Positions 1 through 7,600 of a stretch of DNA of 14,452 bases are shown here, in pieces. How positions within the stretch are numbered: the first letter of the stretch is position 1; every line of letters starts with the position of its first letter. The stretch comes from Prevotellaceae bacterium UBA6417 (GTDB lineage Bacteria > Bacteroidota > Bacteroidia > Bacteroidales > Bacteroidaceae): contig DJPH01000010.1 in the NCBI GenBank assembly GCA_002439755.1, positions 6,091 to 20,542 on the forward strand, read 5' to 3'. Made by a program: the position numbers and the translations under genes. The notes under the pieces are model-generated. The model was not told the origin of the DNA. It did not search any database and saw only the letters and a list, made by a program, of their open reading frames with translations.

Positions 1-34
1 CATCTGTAGATACTTGCAAGCCAAAATCTCAGGC

Positions 35-1141
35 TCAATGCTTCTTGATGCTGTCAAAATAATATTCCAGCAATCTGTGGGCGGCGACAAACGAAGTTTG
101 CTTGCCGTTCAATACCATGTATTCGGCATCATGCATCAAACGCATGATTTCAGGATTCTGATAGAAACTATGCTTCAGCTGTTCATTGATGGTCTCGTGC
201 ATCCAATAGCGCTTCTGCTCCATGCGCCGGTGTTCGAAATAGCCGTTGGCCTTGACAAAATCAAAATAAGCATAGATGCTGTCCCAAAGCTCTTTGATGC
301 CGTAGCCGTAAAAGCCTGAATAAGTAAGGACCTGTGTGCTCCAGCCGCTGGGAGGCGTAGGGAAAAGGTGAAGGGCATTGCGATAATAAGAGGCGGCTAT
401 CTTGCAACGTTCTACATTGTCACCGTCACACTTGTTGATGGCGATGCCATCTGCCATTTCCATGATGCCTCGCTTGATGCCTTGCAGTTCATCACCTGTT
501 CCGGCCACTTGAATCACAAGGAAGAAATCGACCATTGAATGGCAGGCCGTTTCACTTTGTCCAACGCCCACGGTTTCTACAAATATCTTGTCGTAACCTG
601 CGGCTTCGCAAAGAATAATCGTTTCACGCGTCTTGCGTGCCACGCCACCAAGGGAACCGCTTGATGGGCTGGGGCGGATAAACGATTTGGGATGTACTGA
701 AAGCTTTTCCATGCGGGTCTTGTCGCCGAGAATGCTGCCTTTGTTGCGTTCGCTGCTGGGGTCGATGGCCAACACGGCCAATTTCCCTCCATACTGTTTC
801 AGTACATGCAAACCAAACTCATCGATAGAAGTACTTTTTCCGGCCCCCGGAACACCGCTTATGCCGATTCTAACGGAATGGCCGGAATGAGGCAGGCATT
901 TCTCAATGACCTGTTGAGCAAGCTCTTCGTGTTCCGGACGTGTGCTCTCAAGCAAAGTGATGGCGCGGCCAAGCATCGTTGTGTCGCCGCGCAGAATGCC
1001 TTCAACATATTCGTCGACCGTAAGACCGCGGCGCGAGCGGATGCGGCTGAAAGACATATATGGATTTACACAACCGGGATTTTTAGGGCTTGTCTCGACT
1101 TTGAGACCTTTGTATTGCTCGTCGTTTTCGGGATGTTCCAT
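35..1141 (-). CDS. meaB: MeaB/ArgK-family GTPase, methylmalonyl-CoA mutase chaperone
   Basis: A cytoplasmic G3E-type P-loop GTPase of 368 residues. Family knowledge: MeaB escorts adenosylcobalamin-dependent methylmalonyl-CoA mutase, gating cofactor loading and protecting the enzyme from inactivation, in the succinate/propionate pathway used by Bacteroidales. Visible motifs (numbered from the chosen start) are the P-loop GVPGAGKS at about 96-103, the segment AIDPSS at about 125-130, the G3-like ETVGVGQ at 189-195 and the base-specificity motif NKCD at 236-239. The frame can be extended to a TTG at 1156, but the ATG at 1141 gives MEHPENDEQYKGLK, which I recall as typical of Bacteroides homologues, so I use it. 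The C-terminal helical dimerisation arm is present, so the gene looks complete. It lies 26 bases downstream of the DUF1573 gene with no promoter seen between them, so it is probably co-transcribed. The mutase genes are not in this window. Family assignment is secure; the partner is inferred. Confidence 0.95.
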   Translation of the reverse strand: MEHPENDEQYKGLKVETSPKNPGCVNPYMSFSRIRSRRGLTVDEYVEGILRGDTTMLGRAITLLESTRPEHEELAQQVIEKCLPHSGHSVRIGISGVPGAGKSTSIDEFGLHVLKQYGGKLAVLAIDPSSERNKGSILGDKTRMEKLSVHPKSFIRPSPSSGSLGGVARKTRETIILCEAAGYDKIFVETVGVGQSETACHSMVDFFLVIQVAGTGDELQGIKRGIMEMADGIAINKCDGDNVERCKIAASYYRNALHLFPTPPSGWSTQVLTYSGFYGYGIKELWDSIYAYFDFVKANGYFEHRRMEQKRYWMHETINEQLKHSFYQNPEIMRLMHDAEYMVLNGKQTSFVAAHRLLEYYFDSIKKH

Positions 1142-1167
1142 TCTAATTGAAATCAAAAGTGCTCAAT

Positions 1168-2265
1168 TTATTTTCCTTGGGATGAAGCGGTTTCTCCTTG
1201 GCCTAACTTGATATTGAATATAACCTTCGGACGTTTCGGGTCATTGGTGATCATCAATACACGTAGACGTCTGCGGCTTTTTTTCATGTATTTGGACAAG
1301 ATGGAGATGCGGAGTTTTTCTGTTTTTCCGGGTGATATCGACATACGCCCCAATCCCACATTGACAGCGGGGTTGAACACTTGAAGCGCGCGTATTTCAA
1401 GCGGAGAAGTTCCGCTGTTTTTTAATACGATTGTGCCTTTGGCCTTGCGTCTTCCGGTTAAAGAGGGCAATCGTAATTCTTCTGCCGAAACTTCCAATCG
1501 GGGAGAATGAGTCGAATCGGCATCTGCAATATTATTGAACGGAGGCAGCAATACTGCCGATACTTCCATTTCGTTGTCTTCGCCGACTTTGTCGCCGGGA
1601 AACCTGCTGACATAAACTGTTGTCTGTTTCAATCCGAAGCCTTCTACCTGTCGTGTGTCCAACGTAACGATAATCTTTCCGGCGCGGCCCGGCAATAGCT
1701 TTTCCGGAATGGCCTTTTGCTTCAGATACTTAGGAAGATGCATCAGCTCAGGGTGATAAACGCTCTTCCCGTTGTTTTTTACTCCGATTGTCAGTTCTGT
1801 CGATGTGCCGCGACTGACGTCGTCGAACTCGATATTGTCTGTTGTCAGCCATATATTGTCAACATGGTAAGGAAAGTTTCCACCATCAACAATCTTCTCG
1901 CGCACAACTTCTCCGGCAGCTTTTAAGATATAAGGCGTATGTCCTGCTTCGTCAGTATAAATGTAGATTGCATTTTCAAAATGCCCCAAAAGATCGGCCT
2001 TGTACGTTACATTAAGTTGCGACATTCCTCCGGCAGGAATTGCCGTGCTGTCCCACTTGGCCACAAGTTGGCAACTCGAGGTTCTGATATCCTTAATGGT
2101 AATGGCGGCGTTGTCGCTGTTTCTTACATTGACCACAATATTGTTTTCGGTGCGCCATTCAACTTGGCCCATTTGCAACGCCCCTTCGTCGAAGCTTAAC
2201 TGAGCTCCGGCAATAACAGGACAAAACAGCAGGAGCACTGTGCAGACATAGATTCGTAGTATCAT
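1168..2265 (-). CDS. Secreted DUF1573-type Ig-like protein
   Basis: A 365-residue exported protein of unknown function. The N-terminus MILRIYVCTVLLLFCPVIAG followed by AQ is a clear signal peptide, with predicted cleavage near residue 20-22, so the protein should be periplasmic or surface-exposed. Residues about 28-120 match the DUF1573 (ASPM/SPD-2/hydin-like immunoglobulin fold) pattern: a 'gxv' opening, NVRNSDNAAITI, a Cys in TSSCQLVAKW, then IPAGGMSQLNVTY and a closing strand set. Two further Ig-like repeats seem to follow, at about 140-240 and 256-353; the last has the pattern LKNSGTSPLEI and a basic patch KKSRRRLR. The frame is open upstream to 2397, but the Bacteroidetes promoter at 2284-2314 lies inside that extension and the signal peptide begins at 2265, so the shorter start is preferred. 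It is the first gene of a likely two-gene unit with meaB. No enzymatic motif is visible; a structural or binding role is only a guess. Confidence 0.85.
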   Translation of the reverse strand: MILRIYVCTVLLLFCPVIAGAQLSFDEGALQMGQVEWRTENNIVVNVRNSDNAAITIKDIRTSSCQLVAKWDSTAIPAGGMSQLNVTYKADLLGHFENAIYIYTDEAGHTPYILKAAGEVVREKIVDGGNFPYHVDNIWLTTDNIEFDDVSRGTSTELTIGVKNNGKSVYHPELMHLPKYLKQKAIPEKLLPGRAGKIIVTLDTRQVEGFGLKQTTVYVSRFPGDKVGEDNEMEVSAVLLPPFNNIADADSTHSPRLEVSAEELRLPSLTGRRKAKGTIVLKNSGTSPLEIRALQVFNPAVNVGLGRMSISPGKTEKLRISILSKYMKKSRRRLRVLMITNDPKRPKVIFNIKLGQGETASSQGK

Positions 2266-2283
2266 TTTGAACTTAAAACACCA

Positions 2284-2314
2284 CAAAGTTACGGCAAACC
2301 GCAGGCATGGCAAA
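2284..2314 (-). promoter_or_regulatory. Bacteroidetes-type promoter of the DUF1573-meaB unit
   Basis: On the minus strand, a -33 element TTTG (2314-2311) is followed after exactly 19 bases by the -7 box TAACTTTG (2291-2284), matching the TTTG-N19-TAnnTTTG consensus of the primary Bacteroidetes sigma factor. The expected transcription start is near 2279, leaving only about a dozen bases before the ATG at 2265. This decides the start codon of the DUF1573 gene. Confidence 0.8.
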
Positions 2315-2420
2315 ATGAAAGCTGCTTTTTTTGCATGGCTTGCCTTTTGGCTCAACAGATTCAGAACGCATTTAAGCAGACAAAAAATCAGACTCATCTT
2401 CCAAAAAAGGAGAGCTTATG

Positions 2421-2452
2421 TTTGTCTAATCAGAATTTTATTCCTAATTTTG
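2421..2452 (+). promoter_or_regulatory. Bacteroidetes-type promoter of rpmH
   Basis: TTTG at 2421-2424 and the -7 box TAATTTTG at 2445-2452 are separated by 20 bases, close to the Bacteroidetes consensus. The predicted start of transcription is near 2458, giving an rpmH leader of about 35 bases. The promoter is divergent from the DUF1573 promoter about 110 bases to the left; the bases between them hold nothing else that I recognise. Confidence 0.75.
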
Positions 2453-2494
2453 CAACCCGATACGCAGAAATAAATAAAATATAAGTATAGAGTC

Positions 2495-2650
2495 ATGAAA
2501 AGAACATTTCAACCTCACAACCGTAAGAGAAACAACAAACATGGTTTCCGTCAGCGTATGGCAACAGCCAATGGTCGTCGTGTATTGGCAGCCCGCCGTG
2601 CCAAAGGACGCAAGAAACTGACCGTTTCAGACGAGAACCACGGGAAATAA
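2495..2650 (+). CDS. rpmH: 50S ribosomal protein L34
   Basis: A 51-residue, very basic protein of the large ribosomal subunit. It begins MKRTFQPHNRKRNNKHGF, continues with the invariant RMATANGRRVLAARRAKGRK core and ends in LTVSDENHGK; the KKLTVSDE tail is the form I associate with Bacteroidetes L34. Length and motifs match the family throughout, so the gene is intact. It has its own promoter at 2421-2452 and is followed by a long stem-loop at 2681-2716. The usual bacterial neighbours rnpA, yidC and dnaA are not next to it here, as is often seen in Bacteroidales. Identification is essentially certain. Confidence 0.98.
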   Translation: MKRTFQPHNRKRNNKHGFRQRMATANGRRVLAARRAKGRKKLTVSDENHGK

Positions 2651-2680
2651 AACCATGTAGAATCTCACGATAGAGTATCG

Positions 2681-2716
2681 TTAAGGAGCAATGCCGTTAT
2701 CGGGATTGCTCCTTAA
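2681..2716 (+). terminator. Long stem-loop after rpmH, possible terminator
   Basis: A perfect 12-bp stem (TTAAGGAGCAAT at 2681-2692 paired with ATTGCTCCTTAA at 2705-2716) encloses a 12-base loop, GCCGTTATCGGG, that can itself form three further CCG/CGG pairs after a G-G mismatch. It lies between the rpmH stop and the exonuclease III promoter, where a terminator is expected. The downstream sequence TCTTCGTG is not a real U-tract, so the termination role is inferred; it could also be an mRNA 3' stabiliser. Confidence 0.6.
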
Positions 2717-2735
2717 TCTTCGTGTATGGAAAATT

Positions 2736-2763
2736 TTTGAGCAAGCAAAAACGAGTACCTTTG
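2736..2763 (+). promoter_or_regulatory. Probable promoter of exodeoxyribonuclease III
   Basis: A good -7 box TACCTTTG at 2756-2763 lies 24 bases before the ATG at 2788. A TTTG within a T-run at 2736-2739 could be the -33 element, but the spacing of 16 is shorter than the usual 19, so the upstream half is weak. The box shows that the reading frame upstream of 2788 is not translated. Confidence 0.6.
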
Positions 2764-2787
2764 CAGAAACTTATAAAGACAGACACA

Positions 2788-3546
2788 ATGAAATTCATAT
2801 CATGGAACGTTAACGGATTGCGAGCATGCGAAAACAAGGGGTTTTCTGACGTATTCTGTAAAGAAAACGCTGATTTTTTTTGCCTGCAGGAAACGAAAAT
2901 GCAAGCCGGACAATTGGATCTTCAATTCCCAGACTATAATTCGTATTGGAACTATGCCGATAAAAAAGGCTATTCGGGAACGGCAATCTTTGCCCGTCAC
3001 AAACCGTTATCTGTCTCTCTTGGCATGGGAGTGGAAAAACATGACCATGAAGGGCGCATCATTACATTGGAATATCCGAATTTTTTCCTGGTGACAGTAT
3101 ATACGCCCAATTCGCAGGAAGAACTTCGCCGTCTTTCTTACCGCATGGAGTGGGAAAAAGATTTTCGGAGTTTTTTGCTCGACTTGGACAGAAGGAAGCC
3201 TGTTGTGGTATGTGGTGATATGAACGTGGCACACCAGGAAATAGATTTGAAAAATCCGAAAACCAATCGTCGCAATGCCGGATTTACCGATGAAGAACGT
3301 GAAAAAATGACAGAATTATTGGCTTCCGGCTTTACTGATACCTATCGGCATCTTTATCCGGCGCAAAGCGGTGTATACTCGTGGTGGTCCTATCGCTTTC
3401 ATGCACGCGAAAAAAATGCAGGTTGGCGCATTGATTATTTTCTTGTTTCAAATCGCTTAAGTCCTTATATAGAGAGTGCAAAAATCTTGACAGATGTCTA
3501 TGGGAGTGATCATTGTCCCGTCGAATTAGATTTGCACCCTTTTTAA
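2788..3546 (+). CDS. xth: Exodeoxyribonuclease III (AP endonuclease)
   Basis: A 252-residue cytoplasmic Mg-dependent enzyme of the exonuclease/endonuclease/phosphatase fold. It cleaves DNA 5' of abasic sites and removes 3' blocking groups in base excision repair. All active-site motifs of the Xth/APE1 family are visible: WNVNGLRA (N7), QETK (E35), VYTPN (Tyr105), GDMNVAH (D144, N146), RIDYF (D216) and GSDHCPV (D241, H242). Length matches the family, so it is intact. The frame opens at 2722, but the -7 box at 2756-2763 lies inside that extension and MKFISWNVNG at 2788 is the standard N-terminus, so I start there. It is a single-gene unit after rpmH and converges on the minus-strand operon, leaving a 32-base gap at 3547-3578 in which no clear terminator is seen. 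Confidence 0.95.
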   Translation: MKFISWNVNGLRACENKGFSDVFCKENADFFCLQETKMQAGQLDLQFPDYNSYWNYADKKGYSGTAIFARHKPLSVSLGMGVEKHDHEGRIITLEYPNFFLVTVYTPNSQEELRRLSYRMEWEKDFRSFLLDLDRRKPVVVCGDMNVAHQEIDLKNPKTNRRNAGFTDEEREKMTELLASGFTDTYRHLYPAQSGVYSWWSYRFHAREKNAGWRIDYFLVSNRLSPYIESAKILTDVYGSDHCPVELDLHPF

Positions 3547-3578
3547 AACGGTAGGGAATTCGGCCAATGCCTGATCGT

Positions 3579-4634
3579 CTAAAAATATTCAGGCAGGATA
3601 ATTACCTTGATGTAGTCCTTTAATTGGCATAAACCGTTGCCGGCTCCTGCTTGTGAGTCGCAGATAAGAAGAAGGGACTGCCGTCCGTCTGCCAATTTAG
3701 CCCCCAATGCCATGCCCTCGTAATTGGCGTAGTTGAGCTTTCCGATTTTTATATTCGTAACAAAGCTGAATAGTTCATGTTTTTTTAGGATTCTCGCCTC
3801 ATTCAAGGTCTTTAATGTGGTAAGTGAATCGATTGGTTCTGTTTTCGTCGGGTTTATAACAAATAGGCGTATTCTTGTTTTCGCGCCTATGTATTTTGTT
3901 GGAACGGTTAATTCGCGTTCAAGAACAAGAAGTCGCCCATCGTCCAAAGCAAGCATGGCTGAGACACCATGAGCATAGTATTTACCGGGTTTCATGGAAG
4001 CTGCTTCCATGCGGTATGCCCATTGCGAGGCCGGTTGCAAATCTCTGTTGAAACTTTGCAGACGCAACATGGGGCGCACAGTTCCCTCCTCACCAATCAA
4101 GGGCGCTTCGGTTGTTGTCCAGAACAAGCCTGTTTGTTGATTGTAGGTTAAGGATTCAAATCCGCAGTTTGGATGGATTCTATCGGATGAGAACTGTGAG
4201 GGGATGGATAGCCGGCGCCCGGTTCTGCACCCTTTGTCATCATATTCATATACTTTTTGCCATGCTTCGCTTGCAATGAAATAGGTATTCCATTCGGGAA
4301 CATAAGTGATGTCTTCGCAGTCGGCCTTGCTACGTTCACTGTTGGCTGACAAGGCACTGCGGTCGTATAGTAGAGGACTGGCATAAACCTCTTTTATCTG
4401 TCCCGTTTCTTTGTCCTGCACAATGCGGAATGGTATGAAACCATCTGCTGCACTTTTATCGTCAACAACAGCAAATGAGTCGGCGGCCACATGTACGATT
4501 CCGCTATAATTGGCAGGTGCTATGCCAAACTTCTTTAAGTTTACTTGCTTTAAAACTGTTTGTCCCGAAATAAGAGTACTTTGAAGCAGCAACTGCCCCA
4601 AAGTACTTATTAATAACAGCATTTTTTTATTCAT
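3579..4634 (-). CDS. Secreted esterase-like/phytase-like beta-propeller protein
   Basis: A 351-residue protein with an N-terminal signal peptide (about residues 1-25, hydrophobic core LLLISTLGQLLL, possible cleavage near SGQ), so it is exported. The body resembles the 'esterase-like activity of phytase' family (Phytase-like, PF13449). The recurring blade signatures are NYSGIVHV...FAVVDDKS (about 42-60), DCEDITYVPEWNTYFIASE (105-123), GFESLTYNQQTGLFWTTTEAP (158-178), GVSAMLALDDGRLLVLERE (223-241) and NYEGMALG...LLLICDSQ (304-328). Family members are thought to be calcium-dependent phosphoesterases, but few have been tested, so the substrate is unknown. It is the last gene of the operon, 11 bases after the alpha-2-macroglobulin-like gene, which suggests co-translation and a shared envelope location. 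No own promoter was seen. Intact by length; the family call is fairly confident, the function is not. Confidence 0.8.
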   Translation of the reverse strand: MNKKMLLLISTLGQLLLQSTLISGQTVLKQVNLKKFGIAPANYSGIVHVAADSFAVVDDKSAADGFIPFRIVQDKETGQIKEVYASPLLYDRSALSANSERSKADCEDITYVPEWNTYFIASEAWQKVYEYDDKGCRTGRRLSIPSQFSSDRIHPNCGFESLTYNQQTGLFWTTTEAPLIGEEGTVRPMLRLQSFNRDLQPASQWAYRMEAASMKPGKYYAHGVSAMLALDDGRLLVLERELTVPTKYIGAKTRIRLFVINPTKTEPIDSLTTLKTLNEARILKKHELFSFVTNIKIGKLNYANYEGMALGAKLADGRQSLLLICDSQAGAGNGLCQLKDYIKVIILPEYF

Positions 4635-4645
4635 ATCATCTTAAA

Positions 4646-7600
4646 CTATTGGCCTACACTGATTGTTACAGCCTTGTCCTTCCCCGAGAATTCTGGCGAG
4701 TACAGACATTGTACGAATGGCACGGCAGAAGTAAATGTTCCTTCACGGTCGACGCGCATTTCTGTTTCTATGACATGTTTCCCTTTTGACAATTGTTGGA
4801 AGAAGTATCCGGTCGAAGCATCTCCAACATTACGGTAGCATCCATTGCGCCAATCATAACCCGAAAGTGCTTGTACCGGTTCCATACAAGCCGGCCTTCC
4901 ATCTTTCAGACAAACGTAATCATAATCCCGATCTGCTGTCAGCTCATGGCGGACACGGACCAAGTCGCCTTTATGCAACTTCAGATTGCTTGCGACAGCT
5001 ATCCATTCTTGTCCTTTGCGGACGCTGTAACTACAGCTTAGCTTTAGTCCGGATGCAGAAGCTTCAACTTCGGATACGGGCATAAGATATTGCGCATATA
5101 CAGCACCAAAAGCCATAGGTTCGGCAGTTTTGTCGACAATCAGGCTTTTCGGTTGCGACTTTAGTTCCTCGTCCGATAGTGTGCGCCGATAATAACCTAA
5201 TGTTGCCGGCATTTGCATTTCATGGGCATTTGATGTTATATCCGTAGACTTCCTGCTTCCGCTCCAAACAAGCTGCATTTTGGGATAGTCGCGGCCACCT
5301 GCATGTTTTAGCATATTCTGTTGCAGGAACAAATAATAGATAGCGTCAACGCTGTTCATCGGATTGCCCCACGTTTGGGTACGTTTAGCCTGAAGCAACC
5401 AGCGTGACATTTTCTGGATGGTTGTGGTATCTTCTGGCGTAAGAGCATGTATGGCTTCAAGCGCGGCTATTTGTGTCGGGATGCGACAGCTTTCCCAATT
5501 CCACAGCGAACGATCTGTATCAAAATAGCGCCCCATTTCAGCGGTCTCTACCGTATGCTCCATCAAACTCCTTAACATATTTCTGGCAGCATTTGTTTGA
5601 CCGGATTTAGCCAGGATTACAGTTCCGAGAGACTTATCATACATATTATATGAAGTCGATTCTTTCTTAAGCAAGTCTATCAAATATGCTCTGTCCGAAG
5701 TGGGTTTGTAACCGCGCATTGCACAGATGCTCAGATAGCGCAGTTGCCAGTTGCTGAGCGAAGGGCTGACTTTGTGCTGCTTCTGGGCTTTCTTCATTTC
5801 TGCGACATCTTTCGCGATTTGTTCATCCATAAAACGTTCAGCACGCTGCAAGCTTTGTTGCAGTTTGTCAGAAGTCAAACCTGCATGATATAGGCATGAC
5901 AAACGAGCAATGATGTGTGCTATGTCAATTGTTGTATTCAGATTGCCGGGTATCCCCTTAAACCAGCTCCAACTTCCGTCGGCATTTTGTAACTCGACCA
6001 ATTTGTCAACATAACTTTGCTTGCGGTACGATAACGATAGTGTATCAAAAAGAGAACTCAGACGAATGAGACGTTCACGCTCATGATTAGCGGCTGCAAC
6101 CCAAGGCGTTTCATTCAAGATGATGTGTTTTAAGTCTTCATTGCGCTCAAGCAACAAGAAAAGACTATCAACATTCTTTTCTTTACTCCAAGCTCGTGCC
6201 AATTGAGAAATGGCAGGATCGCTTCTGGCTTCCATTTCGGCAAGACTCAAAGAATAATAAGCCGTAGCCATCGAATAAGCGTCATCTGATACAGGGCGCG
6301 ATAAGGTGGGTAAAGCTTCGATTGCCAGCCATGCGGGATTACCGGTGTATTCAATGGTGAGCCGGCGGTGAGACGTCTCATTGTATCGTTTCCCGAAGAG
6401 CTTGGTCAAGTCAAAGGCGGTTTTCCCTTTGTCTTTCAAACTTAAAGGTATGCTTTCGGATATCTCTTGTTTGTCATCGAGGATTGGTACATAATGTTGC
6501 TCTCCGTCACTGAAATCTTTGCTAATGGCAGCCATGCGGCATATTAGCAAAGAATATTTATCAGACACACTTATCGGAAAAGAAACCGTACTTTCACCAT
6601 TTGCAAAAACTTCAAAAAGCTTTTGCTGCGAGTCTATTACTGCCTGTGTCTGCGGATCAATCCACTCACAAGTTATAGTTCCTTTAATGTCTTGTCCTGT
6701 CATATTACGCAAAGAAGCTGCCAAAGAGGTCTTGTCGCCGACACGAAGGAATCGTGGCACATTGGGTTGCAGCATGAAATCTTTTGAAGCAACAGCCATG
6801 GTATCCAGTCTTCCGTAATCCATGTCTTTGGTGTGAGCCAAGGCTTTGAAGTTCCACTGCGTCAAACTTTGAGGCAGTCTGAATGAGAGACTGATTTCAC
6901 CGTTTTCATTTGTAATAAGTGAAGGTTGGAAATAAGCTGTCTCATTAAAGTCGCTACGCATTTCAACAGCTCCTTTTTCAATTACACTTCCGGATGTAGC
7001 AGCCATTTTTGAGTTAAGTTTGATGTCTGCAAGCTCAGCGACTTCTTCCAATGCGTTATCTGTTGCTGTATCAGCCTTTAATCGTCCACGAACTTTTAAG
7101 GGCTTTGACGACTGTGCGGCAGACATTAGAATGGGACTTCTGCCTAAATAATAAGAACCAATGAACCTATTGATATCAAATGTATCAAATGACCATACTT
7201 GTTCTTTTGTGTTTTTGATTTTTGATGAAAGCCATAGATTAAAGGACGGAATATGAGAACTTCTCCATATTCGGTTGGGAATGTTGCGCCCAAAATATAG
7301 CGCAAAAGGCCATTCAAGTTTGCTAAACTTATCGAGAGAAGCATCATAGAGTGTTGCCATTACTGAGGCTGATGCCGGAAGTCCGTTACGAAGCACTTGA
7401 AGTGTCCAAGTTTCCTCTTGTCCCGGACGTAGGCGGTCGCGAAATGTTTTCCAACGCAATGAAAGCCGTTTGTCGGGGCGGGGCTTTTCTATCATAATTT
7501 GTTGGCTATGCATAATGCCGTCTTTTACGTATGTAAACAATAGCTGCAAACCGTCACCATAAGCCTCTTTTTCATCATCGAAGCACAAAGTGAAAACAGA

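Noticed and set aside
1..3. ATG on the minus strand at the very left edge, 31 bases after the meaB stop, possibly the start of a next gene
   Set aside because: Only one codon is visible, so nothing supports it.
3568..3595. Short inverted repeat TGCCTGA/TCAGGCA between exonuclease III and the phytase-like gene, as a shared terminator
   Set aside because: Only a 7-bp stem with a 14-base loop, overlapping the end of the minus-strand gene and lacking a U-tract.
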